Below are positions 5,560-13,900 of a DNA stretch of 16,293 bases, one piece after another. How positions within the stretch are numbered: position 1 is the first letter of the stretch; each line of letters starts with the position of its first letter. Origin of the DNA: VRUE01 sp036376775 (GTDB lineage Bacteria; Actinomycetota; Thermoleophilia; Solirubrobacterales; 70-9); assembly GCA_036376775.1 (NCBI GenBank), contig DASUZP010000039.1, positions 1-16,293 of the forward strand, read 5' to 3'. The notes below the pieces were generated by a model. It searched no databases, was not told where the DNA came from, and saw only the letters and a list, made by a program, of their open reading frames with translations. The translations under genes and the position numbers were made by a program.

Positions 5560-6702
5560 CTAAAGGCCGAGGGTTTTGGCGATGATCGTGCGCTGGATCT
5601 CGCTCGTGCCGCCGTAGATGGTGGAGACCATGGTGGCGCGGACCAGGCGCTCCATGTCGTACTCGGATGAGTAGCCGTAGCCGCCCATCAGCTGCATGCC
5701 CTCGACCGCGACGCGTTTGGCGACCTCGGTCACGTGCAGCTTCACCATCGAGGCCTCGCGCGGCAGCATCCGGCCGGGGTCTTCGTCGGTAAGGCTCGCG
5801 ACCCAGCGGGTCATCAGGCGGGCCGATTCGATCTCGGTCGCCATATCGGCGAGGCGGTGCTGGAGCGCCTGGAAGGAGCCGATCGGGCGGCCGAACTGCT
5901 TGCGCTCCTTTACATAGGCGAGCGCGTCGTCGAAGGCACGCTGGGCGATGCCGAGCATCGTCGCGGCGAGGATCAGCCGCTCGACGTTGAGCCCGGCCAT
6001 CAGCTGCGTCCAGGCCTGGTCGACCTGGCCGAGCAGGGCATCGGCCGGCACCTCGACGTCGCTCAGATAGAGGGTGTTGGTCTCGGTGCCCCCCATCGTC
6101 TTGATCGGGACGATCTCGAGCCCCTCGGCTTCGCGCGGGACCCAGATCATCGAGAGCCCGTCGTGCTTGGAATCGCCCTTGGTGGTGCGGCAGACGACGA
6201 GGATGTGGTCGGCGATGTGAGCGTTGGAGATGAAGACCTTCTGCCCGTTGAGGACGAAGCCGCCGTCGACCTGCTCGGCCGAGGTGGTGAGAGCGCCGAC
6301 GTCGGAGCCGGCCTCGGGCTCGGTCATCGCGATCGCCTCGACCGCGCCGGCGGCGATGCCGCCGAGGATCTTCTGCTTCTGCTCGTCGCTGCCGAAGCGC
6401 TGGCTGGCGCCGGCAACGATCAGCGTCGTCGCGTAGCCGCCGATCGGTGCCAGACCCCGCGAGGACTCCTCCATGAAGAGACAGGCGTCGAGCATCGAAC
6501 CGCCCGAACCCCCGTACTCCTCGGGGATCGTCACGCCGAGCCAGCCGAGCTCGGCCATCTGCCTGTAGAGGCCGTCGTTGTGATGCGTCTGGTGGCCTTC
6601 GGTGAGCTGCTCGCGTTGCTCCTGCGTCCCGCACTCGCGCTCGCAGAAGTCGCGGATCGCGGCGACGAAGTCCTGCTGCTCGTCGGTCAGCGAGAAGTCC
6701 AT
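5560..6702 (-). CDS. acyl-CoA dehydrogenase family protein
   Basis: This FAD flavoprotein family oxidises acyl-CoA thioesters at the alpha-beta bond, passing electrons to ETF. The 380-aa product is full length, with the N-terminal helical domain (about 1-115, starting FSLTDEQQDFV), the beta domain with the FAD signature AIAMTEPEAGSDVGAL (123-138) and a C-terminal helical domain. That domain contains KERKQFGRPIGSFQALQHRLADM and LMGGYGYSSEYDMERL. The usual catalytic Glu of medium/short-chain enzymes (YEGT) is Gly here (YGGT, G364). E241 in NVERL aligns with the alternative catalytic Glu of isovaleryl-CoA and long-chain dehydrogenases. Substrate cannot be assigned. It follows the TetR-like gene by 12 nt and is probably co-transcribed with it. 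Confidence 0.93.
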   Translation of the reverse strand: MDFSLTDEQQDFVAAIRDFCERECGTQEQREQLTEGHQTHHNDGLYRQMAELGWLGVTIPEEYGGSGGSMLDACLFMEESSRGLAPIGGYATTLIVAGASQRFGSDEQKQKILGGIAAGAVEAIAMTEPEAGSDVGALTTSAEQVDGGFVLNGQKVFISNAHIADHILVVCRTTKGDSKHDGLSMIWVPREAEGLEIVPIKTMGGTETNTLYLSDVEVPADALLGQVDQAWTQLMAGLNVERLILAATMLGIAQRAFDDALAYVKERKQFGRPIGSFQALQHRLADMATEIESARLMTRWVASLTDEDPGRMLPREASMVKLHVTEVAKRVAVEGMQLMGGYGYSSEYDMERLVRATMVSTIYGGTSEIQRTIIAKTLGL

Positions 6703-6714
6703 TGGCCGGGCAGG

Positions 6715-7194
6715 CTATCGGCCTTTGCCGGCGGCGGCGATCCGCTTCGCCTCGGCAGCGCCCACATAAGGAGTGAGCGCGAACTGGATCGCCTCGGGCG
6801 CGAGATCGGGCAGCTCGGCGAGGCGGTCGCGGGTCAGGCGCTCCGCGACGAGGCTGACGAGACCGCCGGCCATGGCCTGCTCGGTCACGTCCGGTAGCGC
6901 CGGTCCTTCGGCGCGTAGCTCGCGGCCGGGGGCGAGACCCTCGGCGAGGTAGGCGAGCAGGCGCCGGTGACGGGCAATGCCGTCGGCCCCTGCCGCCAGC
7001 GCCTCGTTGGTCAGCGCGGCAGCCGCCCCCGGATCGTCAGCGGCAAATTCAAAGGCGGCGTGGATTGCTGCTGCAACCCCCGAGGGCCAGTCGGCGCTCG
7101 CCGCGCAGGCCTCCTCGATCAGGATCTGGAGGCGCGCGAACGATGTCTCGAAGATGCTCGCGAAGTCGTCTGGGGAGCTCGCGATCTCGTTCAT
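6715..7194 (-). CDS. TetR-family ligand-binding domain protein lacking the HTH
   Basis: The 159-aa product matches the C-terminal half of TetR/AcrR regulators. The sequence opens with SPDDFASIFETSFARLQILI, which corresponds to the helix just after the DNA-binding domain. It continues with an all-helical ligand/dimer region (WPSGVAAAIHAAFEFAADDP, ALTNEALAAGADGIARHRRL) to the end GAAEAKRIAA. No helix-turn-helix is encoded upstream in any frame I checked. The ATG at 7194 is chosen because a TATAAT box sits at 7227-7222, which would leave a 5' leader of roughly 20 nt; an ATG at 7293 lies upstream of that promoter. It probably forms an operon with the acyl-CoA dehydrogenase. It could be a decayed regulator or a co-regulator that dimerises with a full TetR; similarity is from pattern only. 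Confidence 0.7.
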   Translation of the reverse strand: MNEIASSPDDFASIFETSFARLQILIEEACAASADWPSGVAAAIHAAFEFAADDPGAAAALTNEALAAGADGIARHRRLLAYLAEGLAPGRELRAEGPALPDVTEQAMAGGLVSLVAERLTRDRLAELPDLAPEAIQFALTPYVGAAEAKRIAAAGKGR

Positions 7195-7196
7195 TC

Positions 7197-7220
7197 CCTG
7201 CCCAAGCGCTGCCGGGCAGG
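7197..7220 (-). promoter_or_regulatory. inverted repeat at the 5' end of the TetR-like gene
   Basis: CCTGCCC (7220-7214) and GGGCAGG (7203-7197) form a 7-bp stem with a 10-nt loop. It lies between the -10 box and the ATG at 7194, where it could act as an operator or hide the ribosome entry site. There is no experimental parallel that I can name. Confidence 0.4.
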
Positions 7221-7221
7221 C

Positions 7222-7227
7222 ATTATA
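7222..7227 (-). promoter_or_regulatory. -10 promoter element for the TetR-like/acyl-CoA dehydrogenase operon
   Basis: A perfect TATAAT occurs in a short AT-rich island within otherwise GC-rich DNA, with ATG 7194 about 28 nt downstream. No good -35 is seen 16-18 nt upstream; that position falls in the right arm of the hairpin at 7247-7265, so activator-dependent or extended recognition is possible. Confidence 0.5.
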
Positions 7228-7246
7228 AACATGGTTATCTATTTCA

Positions 7247-7265
7247 GCTCGGGTCCCTCCCGAGC
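7247..7265 (-). terminator. candidate terminator or operator hairpin after the isoprenoid operon
   Basis: GCTCGGG and CCCGAGC form a perfect 7-bp stem with a 5-nt loop, 58 nt after the last gene of the operon. It is followed by UGAAAUAGAU rather than a U-run, so it is not a canonical intrinsic terminator. It also overlaps the -35 region of the next promoter and could be an operator instead. Confidence 0.35.
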
Positions 7266-7322
7266 AGGGCAGCGACGATCCCCCCTGCCGCAAATCCGCC
7301 AGGTTCCTCCGCCTGCCGGTCT

Positions 7323-8360
7323 TTACGCGTCGCGTTCGAGCATCCAGGCGATCAGGTCGTGGAGGAAGCGGCGCTCGGGCGAGTCCGACACAGCGGCGAA
7401 CGCGACCTCGAATGCGTCGGTGGCGGCTTCGGCGATGCCGAGACCGAACGCCCGCGTGAAGTCCAGGCTGCCGTAGTGGCGCATGAGCTCGACCATCTCG
7501 GCGACATCGCCGGGCGTGCGTTGCGGCCGCTCCATGGCCAGAAACCGCTCGACGGCTCGTCGGTCGTCATCGCGCGCTTGGCGCAGCAGGTGGATGATCA
7601 TCAGCGTCCGCTTGCCCTCGTAGAGATCGCCGCAGGACTCCTTGCCGTACTTCGCCTCGTCGCCGACGACGTTGAGCAGGTCGTCCCGGATCTGGAACGC
7701 CGCGCCGAGGTAGAAGCCGAACCGCACCAAGGGATCGAGGTCGACACGACCGAGCGAGCCGATCAACGCACCCACTCGCAGGGGATGGATCGTCGTGTAC
7801 CAGCAGGTCTTGTGCATGATCAGATCGAGGTAGTCGTCGGGCTCCAGGTCGCAGACGCCATCGCGACGCCAGCCCAGCTCACGCGCCTGACCCTCGATCG
7901 TCCGCCGCGCCATCAGATCGAACTCATCGCCGATCCGCGACGCAAGCCGGCTCCCCAGCCGTCGTCGGTTGTCGCGCAGCGCGGAGCCGGCGAGGACCAC
8001 GAGCGCATCGCCGGCGTTGATCGCCAGCGGGACACCGTGCTCGGCGTGCAACGTGGGCCGCCCGCGGCGCAAAAGACTGGCGTCCTCGATGTCGTCGTGG
8101 ACGAGAAACGCGTTGTGGAGCAGCTCGAGTGCGGCCGCGGACGGCAGTGCCTCGTCCACCTCACCGCCGAAGGCGACGGCGGTCGCCAGACAGAGAGCCG
8201 GCCGGATCGCCTTCCCGCCCCGTCCGGGATACTCGGCGACCAGGTCCCAGAGGTGCCGGCGAGGCTCCATGTCGGGCACATAGAGGCTCAAGGCGTCACG
8301 CGTCATCGCCCCGTACCGGGCCAGGTCGGCCTCGACCGACGAGGTGAGAACCTCGCTCAT
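7323..8360 (-). CDS. isoprenyl diphosphate synthase (polyprenyl synthetase family, GGPP-synthase type III-like)
   Basis: This enzyme family condenses allylic diphosphates with IPP to make C15-C20 or longer isoprenyl diphosphates. The 345-aa product has GGKAIRP (48-54) for substrate binding and the first aspartate motif DDIED (89-93) in the context LLHNAFLVHDDIEDASLLRRG. The second motif is FQIRDDLLN (222-230) in which the last Asp is Asn, followed by DLYEGKRTLM. LLHNA...DDIED, RRG and an Asn-ending second motif are features of eukaryotic-type (type III) GGPP synthases. F85, four residues before the first motif, is consistent with a short chain, but product length cannot be fixed. Its ATG overlaps the upstream stop (ATGA), and it is the last gene of the operon. 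Confidence 0.92.
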   Translation of the reverse strand: MSEVLTSSVEADLARYGAMTRDALSLYVPDMEPRRHLWDLVAEYPGRGGKAIRPALCLATAVAFGGEVDEALPSAAALELLHNAFLVHDDIEDASLLRRGRPTLHAEHGVPLAINAGDALVVLAGSALRDNRRRLGSRLASRIGDEFDLMARRTIEGQARELGWRRDGVCDLEPDDYLDLIMHKTCWYTTIHPLRVGALIGSLGRVDLDPLVRFGFYLGAAFQIRDDLLNVVGDEAKYGKESCGDLYEGKRTLMIIHLLRQARDDDRRAVERFLAMERPQRTPGDVAEMVELMRHYGSLDFTRAFGLGIAEAATDAFEVAFAAVSDSPERRFLHDLIAWMLERDA

Positions 8361-9031
8361 CCCGCCACCTCGATCCTGACCGGGAGGCCGACCTCGGGCA
8401 GACCGGCGGCGAGGATGTGTCCGTGGTAGACGCCCGGGGTCGCCGCCTCCGGCACCTGGACGGCGATCAGAACCTCCTGGCTTGATCGAAGCGCGAACGT
8501 GTCGAGCAGTGGCGGCTCGAAGCTGGCCGCCCGCGCCTCGATCGCAGCGCCGTCGTGCGCGGTGAACGCCGTCGCGTTGAGGCGCGCCGGCGCCCCGGGT
8601 GGACCGTCGAGAACGTGCAGCCAGACCCGCCCGACCGCGGGGGTGCCCGGCGCCGCCGGGCCGAGCAGCAACTCATCGGCAATGCCGTTCTGCCCGTCGA
8701 CACCCGCCTCGGCGGCGTCTGCAGCCAGATCGAAGAGCACGCGCACCGACTCGCCCAAGAGCTCGAGCAGACGCTCGGCGTCGGCCCGCAGGCGGCGGAC
8801 CTCGCGCCCCGGGTCGCCCGTCGCATCTGCGCCGTCCCCGTTCGAACCGTCGACGGGCTCGGCGGGCAGAGGGAACGGAAACTGCCCCCGGGCGCTCTGC
8901 CGGCTGAGCTCGAGCATGCGCTCGACGACCGCGGCCGCGGTCTCGAGGCCGCGGCGCTGGGCGTCAGCCATCGCCCGCAAGCCTGCCAGCGGATCGAACG
9001 GCTCGCGATCAGGCACGATCGGGCGCTCCAT
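8357..9031 (-). CDS. unknown protein: helical N-terminus plus beta-sandwich-like C-terminus
   Basis: I do not recognise this 224-aa protein as a named family. Residues 13-47 and 76-110 are predicted by eye to be amphipathic helices (LAGLRAMADAQRRGLETAAA, RRLRADAERLLELLGESVRV), rather phasin-like, separated by a low-complexity Gly/Asp/Pro linker. Residues 165-224 have alternating beta pattern and the phrase TPGVYHGHILAAGLPEVGLP. That phrase resembles EPP...SGTYTGALLKAHDGTPLV in the 137-aa protein of the same operon, so the two appear to share an Ig-like C-terminal domain. No signal peptide or membrane segment is visible. The start overlaps the FAD gene by 23 nt and the stop overlaps the synthase start by 4 nt. 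Confidence 0.8.
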   Translation of the reverse strand: MERPIVPDREPFDPLAGLRAMADAQRRGLETAAAVVERMLELSRQSARGQFPFPLPAEPVDGSNGDGADATGDPGREVRRLRADAERLLELLGESVRVLFDLAADAAEAGVDGQNGIADELLLGPAAPGTPAVGRVWLHVLDGPPGAPARLNATAFTAHDGAAIEARAASFEPPLLDTFALRSSQEVLIAVQVPEAATPGVYHGHILAAGLPEVGLPVRIEVAG

Positions 9032-10994
9032 GCGGCCGGTACCCGCCCGACGTCCGCTCGTCGATGCGCCGGCCTTCGACCGCGTTCGCCGCCTGCAGAC
9101 CGCCGAGCGCCGCGGCCTCGATGCAGCCGGCGTTCAGTCCGGTGTCGATCCAGTCGCCGGCGAGGAAGAGATTGTCCAAGCCGCTGCCGTCGGCGCGCAG
9201 CCGGTATGGCGCGCTGCCCGGCAGGGACTGGACGTAGCGGTCGGACGGGTCGATGTTCGCTCGCCAGTGCTGGGAGCCGAAGCGCGCCTGGCCGCTGGAC
9301 CCGGTGCCGTCGGCAGACAACAGATCCCATCGAAATCTGCCACCGGCGGCGGCCCTGGGCCAGAGCGTCGGGGCGCGGTTCTCGAGGAAACGCACGGCAT
9401 TGGCTCGCACGACATCGCGCTGGTCGATCTCTTTAGGAATCGGAGCCTCTGGCAGGGCCGCGCAAAAAGAGGCTGCGGCAAGGGGGCGCTCGTCGTCGGG
9501 CCACTCCTCGAACGGCAAGACGTGGCTCATCGATGCGAAGGTCTCGAACGGCTCGCCGCATCCGGTCACCGTCGCGGCCGGAGAAGACCAACCCAGGGCC
9601 CGCTCGTCGGCGCGCAGCCAGACCTGAAACGCCTGCGTGGCGACCGTGCCGACCCGCTCGACCATCGATTGCCACCTCTCGTCCGCGTCGAGCAGCTCAC
9701 GGCAGGTGTGCGGCACCATGCCCAGCGACACGGCGAGCACGAGCGCGTCGTAGTCGCGTCCCGCCTCCAGGGTCACCCGCTCGGCGTCGGGCCAAGCGCA
9801 CGAGTGGGACTCGAGGTCTTGGCCGAGCAGCTCGTCGCCGGCGTCGAGCTGGCGCAGATCCGGCCGATCGGCGAACACGGGCAGCCCGCGGACCCGGACG
9901 AGCGGATCGTATTCGCCCCCCGACACCCCCACCTGCCGTCCCAGGCTGACCGCGCGAACCGAGCGCCCACCCGGCGAGAGGTGCAGGCGATCGAGGCGGT
10001 GGAAGAAGCGGAATCGCACGCCGCGCCGGCGAAGCGCCTGATAGAGCGGCGCGAACACCACGTCGCCCATGCCGGCCCTCATCTTCCAGAACATCGCTCC
10101 CTTGTAGTCGAGGAACATGCGCATCGTCAGGTGGAGCGCAAGGCCGGCCGGGAAGCGTGGCCGCGAAGCATCGCCTTCCTCGTAGGCGAAGGAGAGGTCG
10201 TAGTGACCGCGCACGATCGGCGATTCGATCGCGCCCTGCGAGGCCCCGTGGCCGGCGAGCCACTCGCGCAGGTCGAGGTGGTCGACGCTGCTGTAGCCGC
10301 GGACCGTCAGCCGGTCGGCGACGATCCCGCGCAGCATCGTCGCCAGCAGCTCGCGGAGCTCGGCGGTACGGCGCGCTGCGACGCCGCTGCCGGCCACCGC
10401 GCGCAGCCCGGCCCGCGCCCCTTGCAACAGCTCGGTACCCGCTGAGACGTCTCGCAGGGCGAGCGACGGATGAGTCGACGAGGACGTCAGCGCCGCGCGG
10501 GGAGCGGGCGCCGAGGGCGGATCGAGCGACACGCCGAAGCGACCCACCAGGGCGAGGCCGCGCTCGAGGAAATCGGCCGCGGTGAGCTCGTCGGCGCCGG
10601 GCGGCCCTCCCGGCAGGCGATCGTTCTCGGGAAATCGCGCAAGCCAGATCGGCGACTCGTCCTCGCCGGTACGCCCCAGCCCGACCGTGCTCGCCGGCAG
10701 GAATGCGTCGCGCCAGCTCTGGATCGGGCACCCCGGGTCGGCACGCGGACGATCAAGCTCCTCATAGCAGGAGCGGAGCAAGCGGAAGGCATTGTCGTAA
10801 AAGCCGAGCCAGACGTGCAGCCCGTGCTCCTCGATACGGCCGTTGGGTCCGCGAGACGACGCACCCTTGCCGCCCAGTCTCCACCCCCGTTGATAGACGG
10901 TGACCTCCGCTCGCTCTCCGTCCGGCTCGCTGAGCCGCCAGGCCGCCGCCAAACCGGCCATGCCGCCACCGAGGATGGCGACGCGTCGCGACAT
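9009..10994 (-). CDS. FAD-dependent oxidoreductase of the carotenoid desaturase / amine oxidase superfamily
   Basis: The 661-aa product starts with a Rossmann FAD motif RRVAILGGGMAGLAAAWRL (GGGMAG at 9-14). It has EHGLHVWLGFYDNAFRLL (56-73), the phrase typical of phytoene/zeta-carotene desaturase and hydroxysqualene dehydroxylase relatives, and ends with the FAD-closing motif LFLAGDWIDTGLNAGCIEAA near 609-630. It probably oxidises or desaturates a polyisoprenoid; the isoprenyl synthase in the same operon supports this, but the substrate is unknown. It is about 150-200 residues longer than typical desaturases, with extra sequence between about 150 and 250. The ATG at 10994 overlaps the stop of the cyclase gene (TGATG), which settles the start; a longer open frame upstream overlaps that gene. 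Confidence 0.88.
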   Translation of the reverse strand: MSRRVAILGGGMAGLAAAWRLSEPDGERAEVTVYQRGWRLGGKGASSRGPNGRIEEHGLHVWLGFYDNAFRLLRSCYEELDRPRADPGCPIQSWRDAFLPASTVGLGRTGEDESPIWLARFPENDRLPGGPPGADELTAADFLERGLALVGRFGVSLDPPSAPAPRAALTSSSTHPSLALRDVSAGTELLQGARAGLRAVAGSGVAARRTAELRELLATMLRGIVADRLTVRGYSSVDHLDLREWLAGHGASQGAIESPIVRGHYDLSFAYEEGDASRPRFPAGLALHLTMRMFLDYKGAMFWKMRAGMGDVVFAPLYQALRRRGVRFRFFHRLDRLHLSPGGRSVRAVSLGRQVGVSGGEYDPLVRVRGLPVFADRPDLRQLDAGDELLGQDLESHSCAWPDAERVTLEAGRDYDALVLAVSLGMVPHTCRELLDADERWQSMVERVGTVATQAFQVWLRADERALGWSSPAATVTGCGEPFETFASMSHVLPFEEWPDDERPLAAASFCAALPEAPIPKEIDQRDVVRANAVRFLENRAPTLWPRAAAGGRFRWDLLSADGTGSSGQARFGSQHWRANIDPSDRYVQSLPGSAPYRLRADGSGLDNLFLAGDWIDTGLNAGCIEAAALGGLQAANAVEGRRIDERTSGGYRPHGAPDRA

Positions 10995-13900
10995 CAGCGC
11001 AGCGACTCGCCGGAGAGCACCTGCCTGGCGACGACGAGCTCCGGCGGGCCGGGCCGCTCGCCGAAGCCCTCCACCAGATCGGCGAGCCGGTCGTTCTCCT
11101 CGCGGCCCCGGACGGCACGGCTCAACGCAATCCGCGCCCGCAGCTCGAAGACGAGCGCCCCTTGCCGAGCGGCGAGCCCAGCCGCGCCTCGCAGATCCTC
11201 GATACCCGCGGCATCGCCGGCCGCCAGCCTGGACTCGCCGAGCACGCGTGCCGTCTCCGCCGCCCAGAAGCGGGCGCCGGACCGGCTGCTGATCGCTTCG
11301 GCTTCGCGCAGCGACGCCCGCGCCCGGTCGAGGTCGCCGCCCTCGAGCTGGTGCGTGGCGATCCGGGTGAGGAAGGCGGGCACCCACAGCTCCCCGCCCG
11401 TAACCCGCCACAGGGCCAGCGCCTGCGTGACCGCATCCGGGTCCGCCGTCGCGCCTGGCCGCAGGGTGGCGATCTTGTTCTGCAGCAGCCCGTACAGGGT
11501 GAAGAACATGAAGCCGTGCCGCTCCGCCAGCTCGAGCAGCTCGGCGACCTCGGCGTCGGCGGCGTCGTAGTCGCCGCCCTGCACCCCGATCAGGTAGCCA
11601 TAGGCCTTGGCGAAGGCGGTCGAGAACGGACCCCACGGGAAGGGCAGCTCGGCCGCCCGGATCTCGGCCTTGGCGATCGCGGTACGCGAGGCCGCCGGGT
11701 CGCCGCTGAGATGCATCGCCAGCGACAGCAGCGTCCAGGCGGCAACGGTCGGATCGTTGGGCAGGGGCCACCGCGAGGGCGGTCCCGGCTGCCGCGCGTA
11801 GTCGGAGTCCAGGTAGGACTCGAGATCGGCCACTGCGCCCGCAACGTCCCCACGGAAATAGCGGTTGAAGCCGGTGAACAGCTCCTCGGGCGGTTCGTCG
11901 ACCCCGCCGCCGCCGATCCGCCGACGCTCGGACGAGACCACCTCCTCGGCGCGCCCCAGATCCCCCTTCAACAGGTAGTACGACCACACCGGGATCAGGT
12001 CCGGCATGTGCTCGGGGCCGGGCTCCAGCATCTGGTAGAGCTCGAAGCAGCGCTCGTGCTCGTGGACGGCCTGGGGTGCGGCGTAGCCCAGCGTCGCCAC
12101 CATCGAGAAGCCCTGTGCCCGGCGGACGGTGAGCTCCAGCGACAATCGCGCCTGCTCGTCGGCGATCCCCGCCACCAGCGCGAGGGCATGATCGAGAGTC
12201 TCGGTGGCCTCGGCGAACGCGCCTTGCGACTGGGCGATCTGCGCCGCCTCCACACTGGCCGCAATCGCCTCACTGGTACGCCCGGCGTGCTCGAGATGCT
12301 GCGCCAACCGGGTCGCATCGGCCGGCCGGTCCCCACCCAGCCGCTCACGCAGCGCGTCCGCGATCTGCCCGTGGCGCTGCACCCGCGCGGGCGTGAGCTG
12401 AGTGTCGTACGCCAGCTCTCGGAGCAGCTGGTGGCGAAATCGGTAGGTCAACGGGTCGCCCTCGTCGCGGTCCAGGAGATCCGCCGCGACGAGCCCGTCG
12501 AGACCCGCCTGAAGCTCCTCCTCGGGAAGGTCCGCCACCGCTATGAGCAGGTCATGGCGGACCTCCTGGCCGATGCAGGCAACCGTCTGGACGAGGGCGA
12601 GCTCGACCCCCGGCGCCGCGAGCCGAGCGAGCAGCGGATCGAGCAGCACAGGCGGGATCGCCACCTGCCCCGGCCTTCTGGCCAACCGCAGTGCGGGCGT
12701 GCCGCTCGGTTGCCCCTCCACGCGCAGCAGCTCCTCGAGGAACAAGGGCACGCCGTCGCTGTGGCGGACGAGCTTCTCCACCTGTCCTGCCGCCAGCCGT
12801 TGCGCCGCCGGCGAGGCGGCGGCGATCCGGTTGAGGTCAGCCCCGCTCAGAGGGCCGAGCTCGAGCAGCTCGATCGACGTCCATGGGAGCTCGAACTCGT
12901 CACGGCTGGTCTGCAGCACGAACAGCCTGGGTACCCGCCGGTCGATGAGCCGCTCGAGCAGCTCGAGCGTGGACGGATCGGCCCACTGGAGATCGTCGAC
13001 CGTCAGTACCGCAGCGGACTGCGCGGCTTCGCCCTCGATCCACTCGACGAGGGCCGCGAGCGTCGCCTCACGCAGCCTCTGGCCGTCGAGCTCCGGGGCC
13101 GGATACTCCGCTCCCGGGGGGATACCGAGCAACGCACCGAACAGTGGCAGGTGGCGCTCGAGGTCGGATCGCGCAAGCGCTGCGCGCAGGCGCGGCACGG
13201 CCCCGGGGAGGTCGGCCGTGAGGTCGATTCCGCACGTATCTGCAACCAACCGACGGACGGGATACAAGTGAGTGCTGGTGTGAAACGTCGAGCAGCGGAG
13301 GGAAAATACGGAGCCCTCCTCGGCGATCGCCTGCCGCCGCAGCTCGTCCATGAGGCGTGACTTGCCGATCCCCGCCTCGCCTCGGATGGCGGCGACGCTC
13401 GAGCCGCCCTGGGCGGCTTGCCGCCAGAGGCCGCCGAGGCGCTCGCGCTCCTCGTCACGGCCGACGAAGGGGCTCAGCTCACGCTGTGTATCCAGCCGCC
13501 CGGCCACCGGCACCTCGCCCACCACCTCGTAGGCGTCGACGACCCGGGACACCCCACGCAACTCGAGGCTCCCGAGCGGTTCGAGAACGAAGTACCCCTG
13601 CACCAGCCGGTGGGTGTCGGCGCTGATCACGAGCGTTCCGGGCCGGGCGCGATCCTGAAGGCGGGCCGCCACGTTGGGCGTCTCGCCGACGATCGCATCG
13701 CGGTCGGGGCTCGCCGGCGGGCCCATCTCGGCGCGGACGACCATTCCGGTATGGATCGCGGCGCGTACGGCGAGCTCAAACCCGTGGTTCTGCCTGGCGT
13801 CGTCGGCGACGTCGCCCAGAGCCACGAGCAGGTCGAGACCGGCCTTCACCGCCCGGCGAGCATCGTCCTCGTGGGGCGTCGGGTAACCGAAGTAGGCGAG

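Noticed and set aside
9009..11987. A 992-codon open frame suggesting a larger FAD protein fused to upstream sequence
   Set aside because: Its first ~330 codons overlap the cyclase gene in another frame and lack motifs; the Rossmann motif begins at the ATG at 10994, which overlaps the cyclase stop.
8499..13360. Very long plus-strand open frames (up to 732 codons) opposite the FAD and cyclase genes
   Set aside because: The minus-strand products have clear FAD, cyclase and Walker motifs, while the plus-strand translations show no domain and are Arg/Gly/Leu-rich shadows.
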